Positions 47,113 through 58,000 of a DNA stretch of 64,000 bases are shown here, one piece after another. Origin of the DNA: Tetraselmis striata (taxonomy: Eukaryota > Chlorophyta > Chlorodendrophyceae > Chlorodendrales > Chlorodendraceae). The stretch spans positions 62,001 to 126,000 of the forward strand of contig VCJN01003541.1 of assembly GCA_006384855.1 (NCBI GenBank), in the 5' to 3' direction. The notes beneath the pieces are model-generated. The model worked only from the letters and a program-made list of their open reading frames with translations, was not told where the DNA came from and did no database searches. Numbering within the stretch: position 1 is the stretch's first letter; each line of letters opens with the position of its first letter. A program made the translations under genes and the position numbers.

Positions 47113-48585
47113 GTGCAGCCGGCGCCCGCCGCTAGGCAGCGGCCCATCAGGAGCGGAGAATCTTGGGTGCGGCAGGCCCGGCGGCACCACCCCCACCTCC
47201 AAGTGGTCGGCGCTGGTAACCCCAAAGCCCCGTGCCCGGCTGTTTGCGGCATGGGGGCTGAGCGGGGTGGCCGGTTGTGGCGGGTACTTGGATCATGCGA
47301 CGACCGGGGAGCCCTACGAGGGGCTTTTCATGTAATACTCGTGGTCCCGGTAGCGCTTGCTGGCGCCGCCGGGCAGCAACCATGTACGGGAGGGGGCTGC
47401 TATAAAAAATAATTCATGTACGACCTCGGCCTTGCGGCGGCCTCTCCGAGATCCGCCTACGGGTGGGGAGGGGGGTATGTACGACTCGCACGGGGGCAGC
47501 CTACTCGCGAGGTTTGTTTGAAATAGAATCGTGTTCTCGCACATCGGTACGACCTGCGACCGACCTGCGGAGGATCTAGCGCGCTACCCCCCCCCCCCCC
47601 CCCCCCCACCCCTCGTATGTGCTCCACATGTGAATCATTCGAATCCCGGCCTAGTACAACGGAGTGTTCGGCGGCGCCCTGCGGCCGACGGACCCGTTCG
47701 GAACAGCCGGGAAACCCTCAGCCGTCCGCCCGTAGGTGAGAACGGGCGAGGGCGGCGAGCTCGAGGAGACTGAAGCCCGGCGTTTAAAGGCGGGGCGGGC
47801 GTTCAGGGGCGAAGAGGCCGGGCATCCATGGCAGCGACTCAAGGACCAGGGAACATGAGCCGGAATGCCCAAAGGAGTCGCAGCCGTGCAGCAGGGGAGC
47901 TCAACTGGCGGTCAGCTCGGTCTGACCCTGGACGGGCAGCTACAGCGACGAGGCGCGATGCGGATACAAGCGGCATGCGGGCGAGCGGGACCGGCATGTT
48001 GACCACGGAGCGATGAGACGCGGATGGGGGGGGGGGGGGGGGGGGGTCCAGTCCCCCTTGGCGATCCTACCGCAAGAGCTCAGGCGGGCGAGATAGAGGC
48101 AACATCGACGGACCGCCGCCGAGGTCGGCGGACCGCCACAGCCGGCGTGGTGGGGCGACCAGTGCCGCCACCTGCGGGATATTTTCAGCGATGGTGGCAG
48201 GTGGAGCCAAGACGCAGCACGACGACCGAAGATTGCGCGCGGTGCGTCGTGCGGTGCTCGGTGCCGGTGCATTACCATTGTACATGAAAACCTTTTCGGG
48301 GGCGGGGGCGATTAAGGCATTCGTAATCCCCGTACTGCCAATTAGCGGTAGTCGCTCGTACTGGCGACCGCCCGCAGTTATCCGAAAATAACATCGCTAC
48401 TGATAACGTGATGGAAGGAGGCGGGGTTTGGAAACTATAGAGGATGGCCGGTAGCTTGAGCCGTAATTACACTATGTGTGTTCCCTACTATGGTTAGAGA
48501 TGGCAGGCCCTGAAAGCAACTCAGTCTGGGCGGTGGAGAGCAGCAGACTAGCACGGTGTAATCGATTTCAATTTCAATTGCACGT
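47113..48585 (+). mobile_element. Repeat D, copy 2 (uninterrupted)
   Basis: Same order of blocks as 39380-41795 without the 945-bp insertion; starts GGCGCCCGCC and ends in the SINE-like S segment with AATTTC tail. Coding-like frames (for example NPGLVQRSVRRRPAADGPV) are shared, but stops and shifts differ between copies. Confidence 0.65.
48430..48585 (+). mobile_element. SINE-like repeat S, copy 4
   Basis: The clearest copy: GGCCGGTAGCTTGAGC, then GTAATTACACTATGTGTG, GGTTAGAGATGGCAGGCC, GGGCGGTGGAGAGCAGCAG and the AATTTC tail. It also forms the 3' end of repeat D copy 2. Confidence 0.55.
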
Positions 48586-49091
48586 GCATCCGACTTGGCC
48601 CGAGGTGGCCTGAGTACCGGTAGCGACTGAGTGCCGGCGCTAAGCTCGGCACTGCATCCCACTCGCATCGCCAAGTGCCCGGGTCTGCTAAGTGCCCACG
48701 ACTCGCCAACTCGCTTAGAGCAAGCAAGTGGCGACGGCTGCTGCCCAAGTTGTTGCCAAAAGTAAGAGCGGCTGAGGGGCTAGTCCTTAGGGTGCTAGAG
48801 GTAATGTCGCTCACATCGGCGAGCGGTAGTGTAGCCAATCGCGCGTTCTCTTATCACGATGCCCCGACTCATGTGTCGTGCCGTCGCAAAGAGCATGAAG
48901 GAGCCTACGGATCACTCGCACTTGTGTTGTTGCTTTTCCACGGATTTGGTTGCTACTGCGTCCATGAAGGCTCCATGCGTGGAGCACATGCACCACAATG
49001 CAAGCACACGATCGACAGTCTCGATCGTTATCGTTGTCACACGAGAGAACTCGGGGCGGAGCTTGTTGACTACCACCCAAACCACATGCGG

Positions 49092-49262
49092 CCGTAAATT
49101 GAAATTGAAATTGAAAATGATTACAACCGCTAGTCTGCTGCATCCACTGGCTCAGACTGAGTTGTTCTTAGGGCATGCTATCTCTAACCATGGTAGGGAA
49201 CACTATAGGTGTAATTACAGCTCAAGCTACCGGCCGTCCTCTTGTGTGTCCAAGCCCCTACC
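49092..49262 (-). mobile_element. SINE-like repeat S, copy 5 (inverted)
   Basis: Inverse of the 48430-48585 copy; the two lie tail to tail about 510 bases apart and form a long inverted repeat with arms of about 150 bases. Confidence 0.55.
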
Positions 49263-49559
49263 TCCTCCACCCTCTAGCGGGCGCTGTAGCTAGGACAGCA
49301 ACGCCCTCTGCTGCCCTTACCGAAGTCATGCATGTCCGATTCAGAGCTCAGCAGGTAGGCTTAGGCAGCCAAAGGCGTACCGTCTACATCTACTAAGGTG
49401 AGATGGCGGAAGGGAGCTGACCGGAATAGCTAAGTGTTGCTCCGTATTTATCCACCGCTGAGCCGGCTAGTAGGATTAGTGGGGGCTGCGCTGCCCTAAC
49501 TCCTTCACTGGAGTAAATAGTATTTGTTATATGTGGCGGGGAAGAACCTGCGGTGGTAA

Positions 49560-52445
49560 TCAGCGATTGGGATGTCCCGTGTTTCGGGCGGTGCTGTCAT
49601 GATTGTGTGATAGCATAGTAGTTGCACAGGTCACAAGGGTTAGTAGTGGCCGGTGTTCTTGAGTCAGCTGGCATGCTTGTCGTGGCAGTGGATCGCGCGG
49701 CCGTTTTTTCTGCGAGCTGCCAGATGGTTGGGCTGCTTCGTCGCCCGTTTCCATTCTCTGTCGGAGTCGCGAGTGCCAAAGACGCGGCTTGCTCATGCTG
49801 CGGTTGCGGGTGGCGCCGCCTGAGCGGCTGCGACCCATGGGCTTTTTCTTCTTGTGCTTGGCAGATGCGGCTGCCTTGTCCTTGCCTGCTGGAGAGAGGG
49901 GCTGGCGGGGGTGGTGTTCGAGCCGGATCGAGTGGCGCTGGGGGTTACGCAGTCGATGTGACTCCGCGGTGAGATTGGCGAGTTCGGCCACGAGTGCATG
50001 CTGACTGGCTGGGGAGGACAAGGCGAGCAGTTCTGTGGTCTCGGTGGTGAGGTGCTGAAGCTCAACCAGCCGTAGTTATGTGGTGCCTTCATGTGTGCCT
50101 TCGCGGAATGTGAGTTGCGCTGTTGAGCGTTGGGGGGAGTCGAGGGTAACGTCAGCCACCGTGGTGCCTCCGCTGCTCCGCGCTGGGCGGCGTGCACATC
50201 CATGGTGCTGCCGTTCTCCTCGTAGTTCAGTTCAAGCTCGCCCTCGCCTTCCGCCTGCACTCCGGTCATGGCGGTTGCGGCTGGGGCTGTGGCTGTAGGT
50301 GCATGGGCTGGGTGGGCTGCTCCGGGGGCGTGCTCCGTTGCTGTTCGGTTCTTGTCGATGGCTTCGACGGCATTAGGGATCGCCCCTCGCCTCTGTATCA
50401 TGTGCTCGAACCCAGGGGCGGAATGTCGTTGACCTGAGGTTTGGCCTGGGCTGTTGGGGTCGTTGTTAGTGTCAGTTGGGTTGGGCCGGCTGGTGGTGGT
50501 GCTTGCGCTTTGCCCGCAGGTCGCCCCTCGGCCGGTACTTGAGCTGGCGCGGCCTTGATCTTCCCGCTCGATGTCGAGACTGACTTACGCCACTACTACG
50601 TTCTGTCAGTTGCGCGGTGCCGCCGATGATGATGTGGTGGTGGGCGGTCAACTGTAGGGTGAGAGTGTAGACTGGGCGTCGTTCGGCCGGAGGGTGAGTG
50701 ATGCTGGAGGGGTCGTTCGAGCCTTCTTACGCATGCCCATCGCTGTGTGTCGGAGCTAGTTGTGGCCAATGTTATATTGCCGCCGAGTTCTCCCGCCTCC
50801 CGGACCGTCTGGCTGAAGGGGTGTATGAGTAGTTCCGAGGGATCGAACTCGGACTCCGTGAGGTAGATGACGATGGTGCGGAGGCGTACCGCCCGCAGTA
50901 GTGCGACGGGAGAGGTGAGGGCCACTGCCAGGCGTAGGGTGTCCCCGAACTCCTCGTCCTCTTTGCCGAGGGAGATGGCGCAGAGATTGTCGTCTCCCAC
51001 GCGCATCAGTTTCGGCCCGGTGTGGTATTGCTGTATCTCGATGCCAGCAACCATCATGGTGTCCGTCAGCCACTGGGCGTGCTTCAGCTCCGGGGACGTG
51101 TTGATACGCTGGTTGATGGTGGCTGCGATGGCCTCTGCTAGCTGCTCGACCGTCGGCAGCTCCAGGTTGGCTAGGGGCCCGTGAAGATTGCTCTGGCCGT
51201 CAGCACGCATCGGAAGAACTGCTTGGACAGTGATGGGGGCAGCACTCCTTGGTGTGGGGGTGGGGGGCGAGTCCTCGCGTTCTTCACCGTGTACTACGGC
51301 GACCTGGATCACCGCTCGGCCCTGCGTATGGTCGGCAAACGACAGCGCCAGTACGGCGTCGCGGCACACATCCTGTAGTAGGCGCGCCGCTTCGGGATCA
51401 AGGAGTTCTAGTCGCACCGAGTCGGCCGAGCGGCGGGCCTTCGACACCTCGCGGACCTCCGGGAGGGCCAATAAGGTGCGGGTCGGGGGGCAGATAATAA
51501 CGGCGTCGTATGCGTCTGGGTCGGCCTCGTACTCGGCCCATGCTCTCACGCCGGCGCGTGCCAAGTCGTCCGCTGGCGTTGCCGCCGATTGGTCAACCAC
51601 CGCTTCGCCAAGTTAGGGTTGGTCGTACGCCGGGAGGAGGCCCTCCGCCAGGTGCTGCCACATGGCCCCTGAACGAGGGGGAACGGAGCCACACCTTAAG
51701 GACCGGTCGCTCGATGTCGTCGAGGTGCGGCGCTCCGAGCAGGCAGGTGGGGCAGCGACGGTCCTGGCGGTCGAGGATCGCTGTGCCCTCTCCTGTCCAT
51801 AGGGTCTGCAACACGCTAGCCGCCGTTTCTCGGCGGGCCAGTCGCATGATGACGGACCCAGTGGTAGTGGGGAGCATGTTGCCCGTGGATCCGGTTGGGT
51901 CAGCGGCGGTGGGATTATTGGGGGGGCGGCGAGTCACCACCCGGACGTTTGTTGGTAGAATTTGGACTCCGATTTTGGGGCTGACGGTGCGGATCAGATT
52001 CGTCACAGTGCGGCCGCGCGACTCTTCGTCCATTGCTTGATGTTGGGCAACCAGGTCACCGAACAGTAGGTAGGGCCACGTGGGAGGCATCGTCCGTGCC
52101 GGCGCGCATGCCGGTTAGGAGCAGGTCGGATGGGCGTTGCAGTACGCGTATGTGGCGGCGGGTTGTTGTTGGGAGTTGGTTGCCCGCGAATTCTTTTGCA
52201 GTTGCGACCGTGCGGATCGTTGGCTGTTGTACTCCGCCGCCCCTCAGCGCGGCCAAGAAAGTGCCGGCCCCGGCGTCCCGTTGCTCCTCAGATCTGTCGG
52301 TGTCCATGGCGGCTGTGGTGGTGTCCTCGTGGAGGTCCTGCTCTTCACGCCACTGTGGGCGCAAGCCGGCAGTTGGCCAGGTGGTGGGTCGTCCGGTCGT
52401 CGGACCGTCCACCGTTTCGCCGGAGGAACACGCTACCATTACCAA
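49560..52445 (-). pseudogene. Degenerate 2.9 kb coding region, family unknown
   Basis: Successive minus-strand frames look like one protein broken by shifts. 52445-52056: FLAALRGGGVQQPTIRTVAT. 52090-51593: TVTNLIRTVSPKIGVQILPT and one CPTC. 51600-50596 (334 codons, the longest): DDLARAGVRAWAEYEADP, LPTVEQLAEAIAATINQRIN, DNLCAISLGKEDEEFGDTLR. Then to 49560: LVELQHLTTETTELLALS, AELANLTAESHRLRNP and a basic KHKKKKPMGRSRSG. The order globular, Pro/Thr-rich, coiled coil, basic tail would suit a retroelement ORF1/gag protein, but no signature (zinc knuckle, protease, RT) was found. It could also be a host gene with unplaced introns. Confidence 0.4.
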
Positions 52446-52699
52446 TAGGCGCGCCGGCTCACCCGGATTAAGTACATACGCAGTACTTTGCCCGGTGTTA
52501 AGGGCCGGCTGGAAATTGAGAAAGGAGACCGTACCTCTCGCGTCAGTTAGCTTGTTAGATTATTGTAGCAAATGGTGTTCTGCAAAGCGCCACCGTCCGC
52601 CGAACATTTGATGAAGTGCGCATCCGTGCGGCGCGAGGGGCTTAAGGTGGAGAAGGGAATGGGTGCCTTCACGGTTGTTGCTAAGGTCGCGAGATGGGT

Positions 52700-52990
52700 C
52701 CGTATATGTATGCTCGGTATTTGTCGGTACCAATCAAACAATATATACTAAGTAATGCCATATCATAACGAGGCAGACGATTAGTCTTCTGTTCGACTCT
52801 ACACAATGACGTTCTTTGCATGTAATCGGCATGGTCTGACTACTAGTGCCGACGCCAACCATAGTATATATAGCAGCGGGTGGTGGCAACCTTGTAACCA
52901 ATTTGTAATTTGTATTCTCAAAACACTGTAGCTTCTCGTCTTTGCACCACCACTGCACACCACCTTTGTTTAGATCCCCACAATCTCTAA
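52700..52990 (-). repeat. Dispersed repeat C, copy 3
   Basis: The reverse complement carries the same core as 38350-38620 (GGTGGTGCAAAGACGA, TTTTGAGAATACAAAT, AAGGTTGCCACCACCCGC). Confidence 0.65.
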
Positions 52991-52999
52991 GCGGGTGAG

Positions 53000-53707
53000 C
53001 TGTCGCAAGTCCTACACCATGTGGGATAGGGAGGGCGCATTTCGTGACTCTCATCCCATCGTCTGGCAGCGCGGAAAACACTTCACGGCTTCTACCGACT
53101 TCCCACCCACTCCCTCCCTACCCAAGGCTCCCCGCCTAGGTACGCCTCCTCTCACTCCCCGACAGCTCTCTCACTGATATCTCGCCTCACGCACGCACTG
53201 AACCTCTGTGTGTGCACAGAAAATAAGTCCAAGAGGGTCATCACCGAGGAGGAATCCGACGAGGATATCGAGGACGCGCCGACGCAGACGACACCACACC
53301 CATCGCGAAGGCGGCATGCAAGAGGACTCTTCGCATGCCCAAGTAGCTCTTCTTATGAACTATCTATGTGTCAGATAGAGAACCTCACGACCCTCACGAC
53401 CTACGTCGGCTAGACCCGGCAACCCCTCAAGCGCCGAGTACAACAGCACCTCTCCATGCCTCCTCCGAAGATGCGCGACGACATCCTTTACTTCACTACC
53501 TCCCGCGATAACTTCACTATATTGCTGTGTCCGCCACCGCACTCTCCCCAAAACGCCGACTCTCTCGCAGAGGCTCGCGCCACTTGGTTGAGAATGCAGG
53601 GAGAAGCTCTTTATAACGTGTTCGATGGAGCTCCGGGTAGGAACCATTCGCACAGCCCGCTACTTCGCAGAATGGCCCAAAAAGCAATTGCAGGGCATCC
53701 ATTGTAA
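53000..53707 (+). pseudogene. Unrecognised exon-like segments
   Basis: A frame with MWDREGAFRDSHPIVWQRGK ends at a possible donor (CCTAG/GTACGCC, about 53138). A pyrimidine-poor acceptor (GTGTGTGCACAG, about 53219) opens SKRVITEEESDEDIEDAP, and 53456-53707 reads RDDILYFTTSRDNFTILL and ARATWLRMQGEALYNVFDG. The pieces are protein-like but do not join in one frame, and no family is recognised. Confidence 0.25.
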
Positions 53708-54251
53708 CTACTTTTTCCCCACTTTACTCGCCTTTTCATGATTATTTGTTTCCCTATGCATCCGATGATTCGCACTCGCATTGAAATACTATGCACACTC
53801 ACGGAAACATATATATGCAATACAATACAATACACAATATATGCATACACATAACATTTCATATTAAATACGTGCTTCCTTTAGACGATAAATACATTCT
53901 CAAATGTCTCATTGCAGAAATTTCGAGGCTCTGCCTCATTCACATATCATCACTCACAGACTTTAATCGTCCACTTTCCTCTACACATTCCATGCTGCCC
54001 TCACTACATGTCCCAATGTAGGCACAAATATTTCAAGTACCTCTCAAACATATGCTCATTCGTCACCCAACAAGTTTTCTTTGCAACGTGCGGTGCCAGT
54101 ACAAAAATCGAGTTATGCTGCCTCATATTTCAGTGTCTGGCTCCACCACCCGCTGGCACATTTTCCCCTAGCACGGCACCGAACGCCGAAACTCATTATC
54201 TTTTACCAAAAAATGTGAATCGATGCATAATAATCGTGTGTTCGATCTGCT
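53708..54251. other. Intergenic AT-rich, no gene
   Basis: AT-rich with AATACAATACA-type simple sequence around 53817-53835; nothing supportable. Confidence 0.5.
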
Positions 54252-54815
54252 GATATCAGTGTTGGTACACTATACTGCATACATGTACAATGTAGCTAGG
54301 GTATGGCTTAGTACTTTAGAATATGTCATCATTGATGGTCCGTGCTACTAGCACAGATCGCGCGCACTAGGCACCGCATCGCATGCCTACATGCGTGCGG
54401 TGCCCCAACGGGCTTGGTCACTTCTCTATAGCCAACCAATATGCTGCGCTTCATAATCCCTCCATCCCACAATCTCCGGCCCACGCTGGGACCCGCACAT
54501 GGCGGGTTGGTAGGGACCAGGGTTGGATTGCAGTATCTATTATTGCACTGCAGACTGCAGAAACTGCAGCCTGCAGTTTAGCTACTGCACTGCAGATTGC
54601 ATTACTTCCCGAAAAGGGGTAGCAGTGCAGTTACCCAAAGTGCCCCAAATATATACCCTTCACTGTCCCGCCCTTCCTTGTAATCAACAGTTTTAGTGCT
54701 ACTACAGCCTGGCTGCACTGCAGCCTGCAGTACTGCAGCATGCACTGCAGCCTGCCTGCAGCCTGCAGTACTGGAAAGTGGAATGTAGCCGAACCCTGGT
54801 AGGGACGTTGCTTAC
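54252..54815 (+). repeat. Dispersed repeat A, copy 1 (carries a nested hAT MITE)
   Basis: 54252-54517 plus 54807-54815 align with the reverse complement of 60480-60756 in CSN5 intron 2. Shared blocks: TCAGTGTTGGTACACTATAC, GTACAATGTAGCTA, GCTACTAGCACAG, CACATGGCGGGTTGGTAGGG. Similarity is about 80-85 percent by eye. The 281-bp insertion at 54518-54798 is absent from the 60 kb copy. Confidence 0.8.
54518..54798. mobile_element. hAT-type MITE, 281 bp
   Basis: Ends CAGGGTTGGATTGCA and (inverted) CAGGGTTCGGCTACA, 11 of 15 identical, flanked by an exact 8-bp duplication GTAGGGAC (54510-54517 and 54799-54806). The interior is packed with CTGCAG/TGCAGT words. The paralogous site at about 60497-60505 reads GTAGGGAC once on the minus strand. 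TIR start and 8-bp duplication are diagnostic of hAT. Confidence 0.88.
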
Positions 54816-54960
54816 AACAGTTCGGCATCGTCAGTGTCCTCGCCGTCGTTGCGTGACATGTTATTGTGGTATGAAAAATGATGTTTAATATGAAGTTGTA
54901 TGAAAGTGGATACTAATATTGACCCCAAATTTATGTGTACTAAAATTTTGAGTCGACCAT
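54812..54960 (-). repeat. Repeat E, copy 3
   Basis: The reverse complement has GTCGACTCAAAATTTT, CACATAAATTT, ATCCACTTTCATACAACTTC and the conserved start ATGTCACGCAACG, matching 13664-13790. Confidence 0.65.
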
Positions 54961-55030
54961 CAAACCGCCTCCATAAGTTCACATCACACTACGTGCAAAC
55001 CCTTCCCCCACCCCGCATAACGCATATCAT

Positions 55031-58000
55031 ACCGCATTACCGAGTTTTCCCGCCTGGTATAACATAACCGTAGCTCCGGTAGGGTTGGCCCCGATATGGG
55101 CAACCGCGCGCCACCGGGTGCAGCCGTCATAGTGACGGGGGTTCGCCCTTGGACGGTTGGGTACTTGGCTGAGGGCGCTGGGGCGTCCCTGCGTCGTGTG
55201 TGTTGTTGGGGGGACCCGTCGCCACTACCTGCCTTTTGGAGCCGCGTCGATCGGGCGTTTAATGGCCGGCCCTCGGCCATTCCGAAGATCGATCGTGTGT
55301 TGCAGCGGGATGGGCTAGTGCGCTTTGATGTGTATTATACCCAAGGGCAGGGTGCGCATGTCCGCGAGCGTTTACAACGTTTTGCATGCCGGTGGGGGTG
55401 GTACTTGCGGGAACACCGCTCGTACTGGGATCGCCACGCCGCCCGCCCTCCCCCTCCCTCCCACCCCCTGCCCTTTCCCCTCCCTCCCATGCCCGCCCAC
55501 CTGTGCGTTGCGACGCTTAATGTGAATGGGTTGTCTTCTAAGGTGGAGGATGTTGGCGCGTTGCTGATCGAGCGATCTGTAGATGTTCTGCTCATTCAGG
55601 AGACCACGGTTAGGGCGACCGATATGCGAGTGCGTTTTAATGGGTACTCTGACTACTATTCGTTCGGGGACCGCGTTGCATCGGAACGTGGGTGTTGTGT
55701 GTTAGTCCGGTCGCCGTACCGGGCGCGGGCAGTCGGCGCGCCCCACCCATGTTGGACCTGTGTCCGGGTGGGGGGAGGTTGCAGTGACTCCGCGGCCACT
55801 ATATTTATCTCGGCCTATTTGCCCACCGGCTCACAGGGGGAACCGTATCGGGACCGCCTGCGCGAAGAGTTGGCGCGGCTTCGGACGAGTTATCCGAGGG
55901 ATATGATCGTGGTGGGGGGGGATTGGAACATGGATGAAAGGGAGTTGACGGCTCTACTCAGGCGTTGGCGGTGCCTTCCCGGCGGTAAGCCCATGTGGCC
56001 GCGGGATGCATCGGCGCGCGAACGGGGTACTTGCCGAAGGGGCAGCTGCCGCGTTCTCGACCACTTCATCGCATGGCCTCCCACCATAGGCCCTCCCCCC
56101 CCTCTCTCGCCCTCGGCATGGGTGGACTACTCTTGGGACACCTCCGATCACTTCCCTGTCCTGTCTTCTTTCCCCATGGGCGCCATCCGTGAGGATGCCT
56201 GTCCACCTCCCCTGCATGAACGCCTGTCTGCAAGGTCCATTCCCAAACCGGCCCACGGTGACTCTCCCGCTGAATGGCCCAAGCCGTTCCACGATTTTGT
56301 CACCGCTAATCCGTTCGCGGTGCTCACCCCTCTAGATGACCCACCTGTAGACGGCGGGCCCTCGGGAGGGGGGGGATCCCTAGACACCGGCGCCGACCAC
56401 TTTATCCAGGCAATATGGTCGGCGGCGCGTGGGGTAGGGGCTGTTACCAAGCCCAGGCGCCGTGGCCTAGGGCCGCCGCTCCAACGGTCTATCCTAGGTG
56501 CGATTAATCGTCGGCGCATGGCCTTTATGGCGTGCCGGGGGACTAGGGGCCCTCGGGATGCCGCTCTAGCGTCGGCACATTATGCTACTGCACGGCATAG
56601 GGTCCGGACACTAGTACGTAATAACCGCCGCCGCCAGAGGGAGCGGGCCGTGCTAAAAGCGGTTCAGGATTTTAAGAAGGGTGGTGGGAGACGGGAGTTC
56701 TGGAAGTGGGCGCGCTCTCTCCGCAAGGGGCAGGGTTCATTCGAGGGCGCGAACGACCAGCCAGTACGCGATCCGGTATCGGGGGTACTTCATACCGAGC
56801 CGGGCGAAATAAATGCGTGCTGGGCGCGGCACTATCGGGAGCTGCTGCGTGACCCCCACCCCCTAGCACAACGGGTTGCGATATACCGTGCGGCGTGGGA
56901 ACACCGACACGGTACATCCCCACCCATTGCCCCCGCACTAAACGGGATTAATGGGCATATAACATGGGAGGAACTAGTCAAGGCTCTTAGGCGTTTAAAA
57001 AATAATAAGGCCCAGGGGCAGGATGGGATCACTGCAGAGGCTTTAAAATTGGCGATATACGCCCCGAATAGCCATTTTGGCAAGGCATTGCTGGCCTTAA
57101 TTAACGGGATATGGACTAAGAACTATATCCCCCAGCAGTGGCGTAGCTCGGCCATAGTATCGGTGCCCAAGAAAGGCGACGCGACCGTTATGGACAATTA
57201 TAGGGGTATTTCGATTATGGGTGCCGCTATGAAACTCCTTATGACCATCATTTCCCAACGCTTGCAAGACGTCTGCCAAGCTAAAGGGATAATCCGCCGT
57301 TGGCAAGCGGGTTTTATGCGGAATGAGGAGGGCCCCATGCAAGTCGCCAGCTTGTTCGATATCGCGGCTCGTCGCCAAGCGGCAGGTCTACCCACGTACG
57401 CGGGTTTTATTGACTTTAGGAAGGCATATGACACCGTACCTCATGAGCTTTTATTCCTAAAACTACAAGCCATAGGAGTTTCGGGTCATATGCTTACCTT
57501 CATTAAAACTTTATACAGGGATAGTATGGTACGGGTCAAGACAGGGGTGGCCCCGGGAACACTATCAGACCCCATACCCATAGAGCGTGGCCTCCGACAG
57601 GGATGCCCCGCTTCCCCCATCCTATTTAACATATTTATTAACGATATATTCGATGGGGTAGAACATCTAGGATGTGATGTACCAGGGTGCACTGACACAT
57701 TAGCGGCAAGGCAACCACTAAGGGTGCCAGGTCAGTTATACGCGGACGACGCTGTTGGTATCACAGGCTCGTTCGATAACCTGCATGCCATGTTCGCCCA
57801 CTTCTCGCAGTGGGCGGAGGATCATTTTATGGGGTTTGGGGTACTTAAGTGTGGGGTGATGGCATTAGGCCGATATTCCGACGAGACCGCGTTACGCGAA
57901 CAAGCTGCCCGATGGCAGCTTGGGGGGGAACGGGTACCGGTTGTAAATGAATATAGGTACTTGGGTACGGTCATTAAGTCAGATTTAGGTATGCAACACA

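Noticed and set aside
47637-47680. tRNA-like T-loop (GATTCGAGTG on minus) in repeat D
   Set aside because: Flanking bases do not pair into a T-arm and no A-box or acceptor stem is found; no tRNA gene called anywhere.
1026-48046. Homopolymer runs as assembly gap fillers
   Set aside because: Runs vary in length, contain single interruptions, are strand-matched to genes and occur at homologous positions in both copies of repeat D, so they look like real sequence, although exact lengths may be wrong.
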